In this document: positions 44,387-53,623 of the stretch, piece by piece
Layout of the letters: every line of letters starts with the position of its first letter
How positions within the stretch are numbered: the stretch's first letter is position 1
Source of the DNA: Poriferisodalis sp965221195
GTDB lineage: Bacteria > Actinomycetota > Acidimicrobiia > Acidimicrobiales > Poriferisodalaceae
Direction: 5' to 3'
Assembly: GCA_965221195.1 (NCBI GenBank)
Contig: OZ244864.1
Location: 868,001 to 932,000 of the forward strand
Length of the DNA stretch: 64,000 bases
Notes under the pieces: model-generated
Told to the model about the DNA's origin: nothing
Databases searched by the model: none
Seen by the model: only the letters and a program-made list of their open reading frames with translations
Made by a program: the position numbers and the translations under genes

Positions 44387-45763
44387 ATGGCAGGGTCTGA
44401 CTACCTGTTTCAGCGGGAAACGTTCGTCGGAGGCGACAGTCGGCTCGCCCGTTACGTAGCCCGTCCGATCCTGAACTTCATTCATCGTGAAGTTGCCAGC
44501 AGCGTTCTGCTGCTGGCCGCCACGGCTGCGGCGCTCATCTGGGCGAACTCCCCGTGGAGTGACAGCTACTTCGACTTCTGGCATACCTATATCGATCTGG
44601 CGATCGGCAGCTATCACCTCCACCCGTTGACGCTGGAAGAGTTCGTCAACGACGCCCTCATGGCGCTGTTCTTTTTTGTCGTCGGTTTGGAGATCAAGCG
44701 CGAGTTGGTGACAGGCCATCTCGCCAATGTGCGTGCCGCCATGCTGCCAGCAATCGCAGCTGTCGGTGGGATGGCGGTACCTGCGCTGCTGTATTTCGCT
44801 CTGAACCCTTCCGGTGACGCTGCGGGGGGCTGGGCAATCCCGACCGCCACCGACATTGCTTTCGCCGTAGGCATTGTGTCGCTCTTGGGTTCGCGTGTTC
44901 CGCCGATGCTGCGGCTGTTTCTGCTGACGTTGGCCATCGTGGACGACATCGGGGCCATCACCGTCATCGCGATCTTCTATTCAGGCGACCTCGATTTTCG
45001 TTGGCTAGCACTGGCGGGCGGTCTCTTGATTGTCATTCGAGTTCTCACATGGTTGCGGGTGTGGGCAATTGAGGTTTACGTCGTGCTGGGGCTCGTGGTT
45101 TGGTTTGCAACGCTCGAATCTGGCGTGCATGCCACCATCGCTGGGGTGGCGCTGGGTCTGCTGGCCCCCGCCAAGCCGCTGCTTGACCGTCGCAGAGCTC
45201 AAGATGTGGTGGAAGATCTGCCAGAACGACCCAGCGCCGAGCGCGTTCACCAAGCCTCGTTTCTTGTGCAGGAATCAGTTCCGATGACCGAGCGTCTCGA
45301 ATCGGTTCTCCACCCCTTCACGGCATTCCTGGTTGTGCCTATTTTTGCGTTCGCCAACGCAGGCGTGAAGCTGTCGGGTGACACGGTGGCAGATGCCGCT
45401 GCCTCGCCGATCACTTGGGGCGTGGTGCTGGGTCTTGTGGTCGGCAAGCCGGTCGGCATCACGCTGTTTACCTGGTTTGCCACCCGGCTCGGTTTCGACC
45501 TGCCCGAAGGCCTCAATTGGCCGCAGTTCGTTGGCGCTGGTTTCGCAGCAGGCATCGGCTTTACCGTGTCGATTCTGATCTCCAACCTCGCGTTTGATGA
45601 CGCCGCCGTGACCGATCTCGCCAAGATCGGCATCTTGGTTGCGTCACTGGTCGCCGCGGCAGGGGCTTTGGCCGTCCTGTGGTGGGCAGGTCGCCATGAG
45701 GCCCGCAGCGAGACCCCACAGATCGAACTAGACGCAGCCAACGATCCATCTCTGCCGTTGTGA
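44387..45763 (+). CDS. nhaA: Na+/H+ antiporter NhaA
   Basis: A 458-residue membrane protein of the NhaA family, which expels Na+ in exchange for protons. The ion-binding aspartate pair is present in LAIVDDIGAITVIAIFY. Other family segments are ANSPWSDSYFDFW, FFFVVGLEIKRELVTGHL, WAIPTATDIAFAVG and the late VGKPVGITLFTWFA and GIGFTVSILISNLAF. The C-terminal end after residue 435 is a short hydrophilic tail. It lies next to a membrane pyrophosphatase, so both may serve monovalent cation homeostasis. Confidence 0.97.
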   Translation: MAGSDYLFQRETFVGGDSRLARYVARPILNFIHREVASSVLLLAATAAALIWANSPWSDSYFDFWHTYIDLAIGSYHLHPLTLEEFVNDALMALFFFVVGLEIKRELVTGHLANVRAAMLPAIAAVGGMAVPALLYFALNPSGDAAGGWAIPTATDIAFAVGIVSLLGSRVPPMLRLFLLTLAIVDDIGAITVIAIFYSGDLDFRWLALAGGLLIVIRVLTWLRVWAIEVYVVLGLVVWFATLESGVHATIAGVALGLLAPAKPLLDRRRAQDVVEDLPERPSAERVHQASFLVQESVPMTERLESVLHPFTAFLVVPIFAFANAGVKLSGDTVADAAASPITWGVVLGLVVGKPVGITLFTWFATRLGFDLPEGLNWPQFVGAGFAAGIGFTVSILISNLAFDDAAVTDLAKIGILVASLVAAAGALAVLWWAGRHEARSETPQIELDAANDPSLPL

Positions 45764-45899
45764 CCTGCGCTCCGGCATACTCCCTGCGAACCGTCCGCGA
45801 ATCGTGACGCGACCCAATCGGCGAGATAACTCTGAATAACTCTGATTTGACTGTGCTGATTCAAGCTGATTCAACCGTGCTGAGACCTTGGAGGTCCAT

Positions 45900-48008
45900 G
45901 TGACTGCTGTTCCATATCTGGCTCTGATTGCCTCTGTGGGGGCGCTGCTGCTGGCGTACTACTTCGCCAAGGTGGTGCTGAGAGCCGATCAGGGCACCGA
46001 TCTGATGCGCGAGATCGGCGCCGCGATCCGCGAAGGCGCCATGGCGTTCCTACGTAGGGAGTACCAGTGGGTGTCGGTCTTCGTGGCAGCCATGTTTGTG
46101 CTGTTGCTGGTCGTGCCTATCGACGGTCGCCCGGCGGCCAGCTTCGCCTACCTCATGGGCGCTGTGCTGTCGTCGGTGGCTGGCTTCATCGGCATGCGCA
46201 TCGCTACAGCAGCCAACAGCCGGACAGCCAACGCCGCCCAACACGGCGCTGCCGCGGCGCTGCCGCTCGCCTTCAAGGGCGGAGCCGTGATGGGCTTCAG
46301 CGTGGCCGGGCTGGCGCTCTTGGGCATCTCTTTCAACTACCTGCTGTGGGTGAAATGGCTCGGTGTTGACCAAGCTTTTCAAGTGGTTGCAGCCTTCGGG
46401 TTGGGCGCCAGCTCAATCGCGTTGTTCGCCCGTATCGGCGGTGGCATCTACACCAAGGCCGCCGATGTGGGCGGCGATTTGGTGGGCAAGGTAGAAGCGG
46501 GTATCCCCGAGGACGATCCCCGCAATCCGGCCACCATCGCCGATGCTGTCGGCGACAACGTGGGCGACGTTGCGGGCATGGGCGCCGATCTGTTTGAGTC
46601 CTACGCCGGCTCAATCGTGGCACCGGTTGTGCTGGCATCGCTGCTGGTGCCGGTCTTTTTGGAAGGCGATGCCTTGGCGGGCAATTTTGGTGACGCCGAG
46701 AGCTTGCTGATGTACCCGATTCTGATTGGGGCGCTCGGCATGATCGCCTCAATTGTGGGTGCTTTGTTTGTGCGGGGCCGCGAGGGCCGCAGCCTGTCAG
46801 GCCAATTGCACACCGGCCAGTACGTGGCGATGGCGCTCACGGTGGTGTTCTCCATTGTGGGCACATTGCTGCTCTTTAGCGGCAACCCAACCTTCGGCGG
46901 TTACGAGCTGAGCGCCCCGATCTTCTTGGCTCTGACGATCATCACGGGATTGTTTGGCGGTTGGGCCATCGGCTTCACTTCAGAGTACTTCACCTCTGAG
47001 CACTTCAGGCCAGTGAAGGGCATCGCGCAGCAGGCAGAGACCGGACCTGCCACGGTCACCATTGAAGGTGTTGCGCAGGGCAAGCTTTCGACACTTCCTG
47101 CGGTAGTGCTTGTAGTGGCGATGATCGGCCTGTCGTACTGGTTCGGCGGTTTGGCCTTCGGCTCAGCAGGCGATGAGATTGGCCTGTACGGCGTTGCGTT
47201 AGCGGCCATTGGCATGCTCGCAGTGACTGGTGTCATCGTGGCAGTTGACGCGTACGGCCCTATTGCCGACAACGCCGGAGGCATTGCGGAGATGGCCGAA
47301 CTGCCGCCAGAGGTGCGCAACGTCACCGACAGCCTCGACTCGCTGGGCAACACCACCGCCGCCGTCGCCAAAGGCTTCGCCGTGGGCTCGGCTGCGGTGA
47401 CGGCTCTGGCTCTGTTCAAGTCGTTCAGCTTGACAGCAGGCGAGCAGGTGTTTCTCGATATCAACGACACGGCAGTCACCATCGGCCTGTTCTTAGGCGC
47501 GATGACACCCTTTATTTTTGCTGCTCTCACGATGTCGTCGGTGGGTCGGGCGGCTCAGTCGATGATTGTGGAGGTCCGCCGTCAGTTCGCTGAGATTCCG
47601 GGTTTGCGTGAAGGCGAACCGGGTGTGAGGCCTGACAGTCGTCGCTGTGTTGACATTTCTACTCAAGCGGCGTTGCGAGAGATGTTGCTGCCGGGGGGTT
47701 TGGCGGTGGTATTGCCGTTGGTGATCGGATTTATTGACGTAAACGCGTTGGGTGGTTTCTTGGCTGGTGCGGTGGTGACGGGGTTCTTGATCGCGATCTA
47801 CATGGCGAACTCGGGTGGTGCTTGGGACAACGCCAAAAAGTACATTGAGGCGGGTGCGCATGGCGGTAAGGGCACCGATGCACACGCTGCTGCGGTGGTG
47901 GGTGACACCATTGGTGATCCGTTCAAAGACACGTCCGGTCCGGCGATGAATATTCTTATCAAGGTGATGACTATCGTCAGCTTGGTGTTTGTCCCTGCTT
48001 TCTTGTGA
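45900..48008 (+). CDS. hppA: Membrane-bound ion-pumping pyrophosphatase (K+-dependent subtype)
   Basis: HppA hydrolyses pyrophosphate and pumps H+ or Na+ across the membrane. The 702-residue protein has the pyrophosphate-site signature GGGIYTKAADVGGDLVGKVE followed by IADAVGDNVGDVAGMGADLF, and the second site DAYGPIADNAGGIAEM. In SLGNTTAAVAKGFAVGSAA the GNTTAA alanine is the residue of the K+-dependent subgroup (lysine occurs in K+-independent enzymes). Whether it moves H+ or Na+ is not determinable by eye. The GTG at 45900 has GGAGG five bases upstream. There is no obvious terminator; amtB follows after 200 bases. Confidence 0.96.
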   Translation: MTAVPYLALIASVGALLLAYYFAKVVLRADQGTDLMREIGAAIREGAMAFLRREYQWVSVFVAAMFVLLLVVPIDGRPAASFAYLMGAVLSSVAGFIGMRIATAANSRTANAAQHGAAAALPLAFKGGAVMGFSVAGLALLGISFNYLLWVKWLGVDQAFQVVAAFGLGASSIALFARIGGGIYTKAADVGGDLVGKVEAGIPEDDPRNPATIADAVGDNVGDVAGMGADLFESYAGSIVAPVVLASLLVPVFLEGDALAGNFGDAESLLMYPILIGALGMIASIVGALFVRGREGRSLSGQLHTGQYVAMALTVVFSIVGTLLLFSGNPTFGGYELSAPIFLALTIITGLFGGWAIGFTSEYFTSEHFRPVKGIAQQAETGPATVTIEGVAQGKLSTLPAVVLVVAMIGLSYWFGGLAFGSAGDEIGLYGVALAAIGMLAVTGVIVAVDAYGPIADNAGGIAEMAELPPEVRNVTDSLDSLGNTTAAVAKGFAVGSAAVTALALFKSFSLTAGEQVFLDINDTAVTIGLFLGAMTPFIFAALTMSSVGRAAQSMIVEVRRQFAEIPGLREGEPGVRPDSRRCVDISTQAALREMLLPGGLAVVLPLVIGFIDVNALGGFLAGAVVTGFLIAIYMANSGGAWDNAKKYIEAGAHGGKGTDAHAAAVVGDTIGDPFKDTSGPAMNILIKVMTIVSLVFVPAFL

Positions 48009-48169
48009 TGCGTTTTGTAATTCGTCACGCTCGGTTCTGACGCACCATCAAGGTCCGTCGGCGGCGCGCAACGTGGCCGAAACATTGCGGCAACATTACC
48101 GACCTATATTGTGCATCGTGTGGTCATAACGAGGTGACCTTTGTGCAACACCACACTCCTAGGTTCCCG

Positions 48170-48199
48170 CCATTAGCCAACCCATCAGCCAACTAATGG
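48170..48199 (+). promoter_or_regulatory. Possible RNA hairpin overlapping the amtB ribosome-binding site
   Basis: CCATTAG (48170-48176) and CTAATGG (48193-48199) are perfectly complementary around a 16-base loop. The distal arm takes in the first two bases of the GGGAGG Shine-Dalgarno sequence (48198-48203). It could lower amtB translation when folded; no ligand or trans factor is indicated. Confidence 0.35.
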
Positions 48200-48209
48200 G
48201 AGGATTTTC

Positions 48210-49583
48210 ATGAAACGCAAGTTCTTTGTCGTTCTTGCTGGCACCGCGGCGGGCCTGTTCTTGTTCGCCGGGCCTGTCGGCGCGCAGGACGACTCGCTGA
48301 CCGCAGAGATGGTGCAAGCCGTGATGGACAACCTGTGGGTGTTCATCGCCGGCGTGCTCGTGTTTTTGATGCAGGCCGGCTTCGCAATGCTCGAATCGGG
48401 CCTTACGCGCTCGAAGAATGTGGCCAACATCATGGCCAAAAACCTCGCAGATGCGTCCATCGGCATCTTGGCGTTCTTTTTGGTGGGCTACGGCATCGCC
48501 TACGGCGGCGACGGTAACAACTTCTTCGGCTGGGGTTCGTTCGCGCTGAGTGGTGTTGACCTGTTTGACATCACCGAAGGACTGTCGGGCGCAACCAACT
48601 TCTTCTTCCAAGCCGTCTTCGCTGCCACGGCGGTCACCATTGCCTCTGGAGCGATGGCTGAGCGCACCAAATTCAGTACGTATCTGATCTTCAGTCTAGT
48701 CACCACGGCGATCATCTACCCGGTCGTGGTCCACTGGACATGGGGAGGCGGTCTCATCTCCAGTATCTCCATCGGCGATGCCGTCTACAGCGACTTCGCT
48801 GGCTCCACCATCGTCCACAGCGTGGGTGGCTGGATCGCTCTCGTTGGTGCTTGGATGCTCGGGCCTCGCATTGGCAAGTACGGCCCCGACGGAACCTCTC
48901 GCCACATCCCTGGCCACAACGTGACGCTCGCCATCTTGGGCGTGTTCATTTTGTGGTTCGGCTGGTTCGGCTTCAACCCCGGCTCAGAACTCGCAGCCGA
49001 CAACCGGGTGATGTTCGTTGCGCTCAACACAGTGCTGGCCGCATGCGCCGGCGTGATCGGCGCAACGGCGTTGAACTGGCTGCGCACCGGCCGCCCCGAT
49101 GTGCCGATGGCAGGAAATGGCGCGCTGGCCGGCCTTGTCGGCATCACAGCCGGCTGCGGCACGATGACGCCTTGGGGCGCGATCATCACGGGCTTTGTCG
49201 CAGGACTCATCGTGGTGGGAGTCGTCGGCTTCGTAGATCGGAAGCTGAAGATCGACGACCCAGTAGGCGCATTCGCCGTCCATGGCGCAGCTGGCATCTG
49301 GGGCACCCTCGCCATCGGCCTGTTCGCTCGCTACGACGACGCATTTTTGGGTCGCGATGATGCCGGTCTGTTCTACGGTGGGGGCATTGAGCAACTGGTT
49401 GTGCAGTTCCTGATGGTTGTGATAGTCGCGGTTTGGGTGATCGCAACTGCGTTCGTTCTCTTTTGGATTCTTCGAAAGACCATCGGACTGCGTGTATCGG
49501 CGGAGGAGGAGATGGCAGGCCTTGACGTTTCCGAACACGGAGGCCCTGGCTTGGCGCTGGACGACGTGGTCTCGAGCGGCTGA
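48210..49583 (+). CDS. amt: Ammonium transporter (Amt family)
   Basis: The precursor has a signal peptide (KRKFFVVLAGTAAGLFLFAG), as expected for Amt trimers, then 11 transmembrane segments. Family hallmarks are the QAGFAMLESGLTRSKN entry, the Amt signature around SKNVANIMAKNLADASIG, and the twin pore histidines in VHSVGGWIALVGAWMLG and VHGAAGIWGTLAIGLFA. It conducts NH4+/NH3 into the cell. GGGAGG lies about six bases before the ATG at 48210. No glnK (PII) gene follows, which is unlike the usual amtB-glnK pairing. A strong hairpin follows at 49637-49662. Confidence 0.96.
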   Translation: MKRKFFVVLAGTAAGLFLFAGPVGAQDDSLTAEMVQAVMDNLWVFIAGVLVFLMQAGFAMLESGLTRSKNVANIMAKNLADASIGILAFFLVGYGIAYGGDGNNFFGWGSFALSGVDLFDITEGLSGATNFFFQAVFAATAVTIASGAMAERTKFSTYLIFSLVTTAIIYPVVVHWTWGGGLISSISIGDAVYSDFAGSTIVHSVGGWIALVGAWMLGPRIGKYGPDGTSRHIPGHNVTLAILGVFILWFGWFGFNPGSELAADNRVMFVALNTVLAACAGVIGATALNWLRTGRPDVPMAGNGALAGLVGITAGCGTMTPWGAIITGFVAGLIVVGVVGFVDRKLKIDDPVGAFAVHGAAGIWGTLAIGLFARYDDAFLGRDDAGLFYGGGIEQLVVQFLMVVIVAVWVIATAFVLFWILRKTIGLRVSAEEEMAGLDVSEHGGPGLALDDVVSSG

Positions 49584-49636
49584 CACTCGGCCATGGGCTG
49601 AGTTGCCCAGCGACCGCCTGCTCCGTTGTCAGCGGG

Positions 49637-49662
49637 AGTCCCCGGGTCTTGACCCGGGGACT
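49637..49662 (+). terminator. Perfect 11-bp hairpin downstream of amt
   Basis: AGTCCCCGGGT and ACCCGGGGACT pair perfectly around a CTTG loop, about 55 bases after the amt stop. There is no long T tract, so it is a high-G+C type terminator or RNA-stabilising hairpin. Confidence 0.6.
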
Positions 49663-49801
49663 TGCCGCGCTGGTTGGTACGCGGCCTACCCAACGGCACG
49701 CTGGCACCCGTGCTCTCAAGCCGCGCCCGCATCGGTGACAGTGCCGCTGCGCGAGAGCGCCGATGCGATTGCCGCGGCGATCATGGCGTAGTTTCAGTCT
49801 G

Positions 49802-50698
49802 ATGGTCCAGCGGGTGGTTGCGAACGTAACGCGGGGCTTGGCGATGGGAGCCGCCGATGTCGTGCCGGGTGTCTCGGGCGGCACCATCGCGCTGCTTTTG
49901 GGGATATACGACCGGCTAGTGGGCCAGATTGCGCTGCTGAGCACTGTCGCTGGCCAGTTGCTGAGAGGCCGACTGCGACAAGCTCTCACAACTGCTCGCG
50001 GGGCGGAGTGGGCGTTTGTTACCAGCTTGGGCGTGGGCATTGCGACCGCAGTGCTCGGCTTAGTTGAGCTAGTGCGGATCGGTATCGACCGTCAACCGGT
50101 TGCGATGTCCGCCGGTTTCTTCGGACTCGTGGCGATGACCGTGGTCACGACGCGTCGCGAAGTGACTCAGTGGCATCTCGGGCTCGCAGTGTTAGCCACG
50201 GGCGTGGCATCTGCAGTGTTCGTGCTCGGGGGTCTGCGTGCGGGCAGTGTTGCCGATCCAGCCCCGGCGGCACTCATCGGTGCTGGTGCGCTGGGGGTGT
50301 GCGCAATGATCCTGCCCGGTATCTCTGGCGCCTTCATTTTGCTGCTTTTGGGCATGTACGACCCGGTCACCGAAGCGGTATCCGACCAAGACCTCGGGTC
50401 AGTGGCCCTGCTCGGCTTGGGTGCAATGATTGGGCTAGGTGTGTTCTCGCGCTTGTTGCAGCATTTGTTGGAGCGACATCGCGACACCGTCGTGGCGGTG
50501 CTCATCGGTCTCATGGCCGGATCGCTGCGGGTGCTTTGGCCTTGGCCCGTGGGTGAGCCTGAAGCGGAAGGATTCGGCAGTGCCGCACTCGGCGCACCGG
50601 TTGTGGCCGATGCGCCGGCTGCTGTCGTGACGGCCACCGCTGCTGCCGTTGTGGCTTGGGTTCTGCACCGGTTGGGCGCAAGTCGAGCGGCGAGCTAG
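49802..50698 (+). CDS. DUF368 family polyprenyl-phosphate translocase (PopT-like)
   Basis: A 298-residue polytopic membrane protein with the defining DUF368 segments: GLAMGAADVVPGVSGGTIALLLGIYDRLV near the N-terminus and the repeat-like ILPGISGAFILLLLGMYDPV in the second half. DUF368 proteins have been linked to recycling of undecaprenyl phosphate across the membrane for cell-wall synthesis. The ATG at 49802 begins just before the conserved region; an upstream ATG at 49763 would add 13 basic residues. No neighbour is an obvious functional partner. Confidence 0.85.
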   Translation: MVQRVVANVTRGLAMGAADVVPGVSGGTIALLLGIYDRLVGQIALLSTVAGQLLRGRLRQALTTARGAEWAFVTSLGVGIATAVLGLVELVRIGIDRQPVAMSAGFFGLVAMTVVTTRREVTQWHLGLAVLATGVASAVFVLGGLRAGSVADPAPAALIGAGALGVCAMILPGISGAFILLLLGMYDPVTEAVSDQDLGSVALLGLGAMIGLGVFSRLLQHLLERHRDTVVAVLIGLMAGSLRVLWPWPVGEPEAEGFGSAALGAPVVADAPAAVVTATAAAVVAWVLHRLGASRAAS

Positions 50699-50820
50699 CA
50701 CTGCGCCTGTGCCGCGCGTCGGGTCTGTTCCGCTACCGTCCGGCGCTAGTCGCACCGCCGTTGCCGCATGTGGTGCCCTAGATCTGGCACACCAGCGGCT
50801 GCTGTTTAGTTCGGAGGCCC

Positions 50821-53610
50821 ATGGCAACCTCTCTTGTCATTGTTGAATCGCCCGCGAAAGCGCGGACCATTTCACGTTTCTTGGGCGATGACTATGTGGT
50901 GGAGTCCTCCGTTGGTCACATCCGGGATTTGCCGCGCAACGCGTCGGAAGTGCCGACGGCCTTCAAGTCTGAGCCGTGGGCGTCGTTGGGGGTCAATACC
51001 ACCGACGGCTTCAAGCCGTTGTACGTGGTAACAGCCAACGATCAAGTACGACGATTGAAGTCGTTGCTGCGTGATGCCGACCAGTTGTATCTGGCCACCG
51101 ACGAAGACCGCGAAGGCGAGGCCATCGCGTGGCATCTGCTGGAGGTGCTCAACCCGCAGACTCCCGTGTACCGCATGGTCTTCCACGAGATCACCGCGGC
51201 GGCTATCCAAGAGGCCATCGACCACCCGCGTGATCTAGATCGCCGACTCGTGGATGCACAAGAGGCTCGACGCATCTTCGATCGGCTCTATGGGTATGAG
51301 GTGTCTCCTGTGCTGTGGCGCAAGGTGGCGCCGAAGCTGTCGGCAGGTCGTGTGCAGAGTGTCGCCAACCGTCTCATCGTCGAGCGGGAACGAGAACGGA
51401 TGGCGTTTGGGGCGGCGGAGTACTGGCGCTTAACGGCCACGCTCGATGTTGGTGCCAATACGTCCGGTGGTGCCCCGTCCGAACAGGTCGAACAGTTCGA
51501 TGCGCCGCTGGTGTCGCTAAATGGCCGCCGGATCGCCACGGGGCGCGACTTCGACCAGCAGGGCAGCCAACGCACCGACGGAATTGCCGTGCTGAACGGC
51601 AGCGCCGCCACCGCACTGGCCGATGATCTGCAACACCGACAGCTCACGGTGACCTCGCGCGAAGCCAAGCCGTATCGCCGCCGGCCACCGGCGCCGTTCA
51701 TCACCTCGACGTTGCAGCAGGCAGCAGGCGCTCGCTTGGGTTTCTCTGCGTCGCGGACGATGGCGGCAGCACAACGGTTGTACGAGAACGGACGCATCAC
51801 CTACATGCGTACCGACAGCACCACTTTGTCTGATCAGGCATTGAGCGCAGCACGGCGCATCGTGGCGGCAAACTTTGGCGCTGAGAACCTGCCGCCGAAG
51901 CCGCGCACGTACGCCCGCAAAGTTAAGAACGCGCAGGAAGCCCACGAGGCGGTCCGCCCCGCAGGCGAGGACTGGCCGACCGCCGGGGCCGTCACGGACC
52001 TCGGCGGTGACGCTGCTCGCCTGTACGACCTTATTTGGCAGCGCACGATTGCCTGCCAGATGATCGATGCCACCGGCGAGACCGTCACGATTCGGCTGGC
52101 CGGCACGGCCGAATGTGAACTGGCAACAGAACAGGCTGGCGCTCGGGACCCCTCTGGCCCTCACGATGTGGAATTTTCTGCTGCGGGCACGGTGGTGACT
52201 AGTCCGGGCTTTCGATTGGCGTACGCGCCGGCACCGACCGGCACCGACTCCGAACCTGAGCGCATCCTGCCTGACATCGACACCGACGATGCTGCGACAG
52301 CAGTTGCGCTTGAGGCTTCCGAGCATCACACCACTCCACCCGCCCGCTTCACCGAAGCATCGCTGATTAGGCGCCTCGAAGAACTCGGCGTCGGCCGACC
52401 CAGCACCTACGCCAGCATCATTGAAACGATCCAGGCACGGGGGTACGTATGGAAGAAGGGATCGTCGCTAGTGCCTGCGTTCACTGCGTTTGCCACGGTG
52501 GGGCTGATGGAGCGGCACTTTGATCATTTGGTCGATTATGCGCTCACGGCCCGTATGGAGGAAGATCTTGACGAGATAGCGAGTGGCGAGCGCGACGCTG
52601 AGCCGTGGCTGAGGTCGTTTTACTTCGGCGATCCCGAAGCCACTGCGCCCGAAGTAGCTGGCGGTCTGCGTTACCTCGTCTCCGACGACCGCCTAGCTGA
52701 CATTGACCCAATCGAGATCAACAGCATCCCTATCGGTGTTGATGCCAGCGGTGAGCCGGTGGTGGCGCGGGTGGGACGCTTCGGCCCGTACCTGCGTTGC
52801 GGTGAACTCACCCGCCCGTTGCCTGATGATCTAGCACCGGACGAATTGACCATCGATCGAGCACTTGAACTGCTCGCTGCGCCGACCGAACGAGTGCTAG
52901 GCCCCGACCCCCAAAGCGGTCTCGACATCATCGTGCGACCCGGCCGCTTCGGGCCGTACATCTCGGTGGGCCGACCCGATGAAACCGAGGAACGGCCCCG
53001 CACAGCTTCGCTGTTGTCGTATCAGTCGCCCGAGACGCTGACGCTGGCTGAAGCGCTGCGTTTGTTGACGCTGCCGCGCTCAGTTGGCTTTGATCCGGCT
53101 GACGGAGCCGAAATCACGGTACAGAACGGCCGTTTTGGCCCGTATCTCACCAAGGCAGCCGTTGGGGACGCGAAGGCCGAGAACCGCAGTCTCGAGACAG
53201 AGGAGCAGTTGTTCACGCTCACCGTGGATGAGGCGCTGGCGCTGCTTGCTCAACCTCCGCGTCGTCGGGGCCAGCAGGCGGCGAAGCCGGGCCGCGAGAT
53301 CGGCCAAGACCCTGACAGCGGCAAACCCGTGGTTCTCAAGGACGGCCGTTTTGGCCCATATGTCACCGACGGCGAATACAACGCATCGCTGCGACAGGGC
53401 GACGACGCTGAAACGTTGACCATAGAACGCGCAGCTGAACTGTTGGCGATGCGCCGCGCCAAGGGTCCGGCTAAAAAACGAGCGGCTCGATCAAAAAAGT
53501 CCGCGTCGAAGAGGTCGCCTGCCACCAAGCGGGCTGCCACCAAGCGGGCTGCTCAAAAGTCGCCTGCCCGTAAGAAGTCGGCGAAAAAGCAAGCATCGCC
53601 CGGCTCCTAG
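50821..53610 (+). CDS. topA: DNA topoisomerase I (type IA)
   Basis: The protein of 929 residues relaxes negative supercoils. The Toprim domain starts at SLVIVESPAKARTISRFLG with the acidic TDEDREGEAIAWHL. The catalytic tyrosine is in RITYMRTDSTTLSDQA. The C-terminal part has four GRFGPY-containing repeats (VGRFGPYLRCGE, PGRFGPYISVG, NGRFGPYLTKA, DGRFGPYVTDG) in place of zinc ribbons, followed by a Lys/Ala/Ser-rich tail (KRAARSKKSASKRSPATKRA). Both features are typical of actinobacterial TopA. GGAGG precedes the ATG at 50821. Confidence 0.97.
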   Translation: MATSLVIVESPAKARTISRFLGDDYVVESSVGHIRDLPRNASEVPTAFKSEPWASLGVNTTDGFKPLYVVTANDQVRRLKSLLRDADQLYLATDEDREGEAIAWHLLEVLNPQTPVYRMVFHEITAAAIQEAIDHPRDLDRRLVDAQEARRIFDRLYGYEVSPVLWRKVAPKLSAGRVQSVANRLIVERERERMAFGAAEYWRLTATLDVGANTSGGAPSEQVEQFDAPLVSLNGRRIATGRDFDQQGSQRTDGIAVLNGSAATALADDLQHRQLTVTSREAKPYRRRPPAPFITSTLQQAAGARLGFSASRTMAAAQRLYENGRITYMRTDSTTLSDQALSAARRIVAANFGAENLPPKPRTYARKVKNAQEAHEAVRPAGEDWPTAGAVTDLGGDAARLYDLIWQRTIACQMIDATGETVTIRLAGTAECELATEQAGARDPSGPHDVEFSAAGTVVTSPGFRLAYAPAPTGTDSEPERILPDIDTDDAATAVALEASEHHTTPPARFTEASLIRRLEELGVGRPSTYASIIETIQARGYVWKKGSSLVPAFTAFATVGLMERHFDHLVDYALTARMEEDLDEIASGERDAEPWLRSFYFGDPEATAPEVAGGLRYLVSDDRLADIDPIEINSIPIGVDASGEPVVARVGRFGPYLRCGELTRPLPDDLAPDELTIDRALELLAAPTERVLGPDPQSGLDIIVRPGRFGPYISVGRPDETEERPRTASLLSYQSPETLTLAEALRLLTLPRSVGFDPADGAEITVQNGRFGPYLTKAAVGDAKAENRSLETEEQLFTLTVDEALALLAQPPRRRGQQAAKPGREIGQDPDSGKPVVLKDGRFGPYVTDGEYNASLRQGDDAETLTIERAAELLAMRRAKGPAKKRAARSKKSASKRSPATKRAATKRAAQKSPARKKSAKKQASPGS

Positions 53611-53623
53611 CCTGCTGAGTGCT

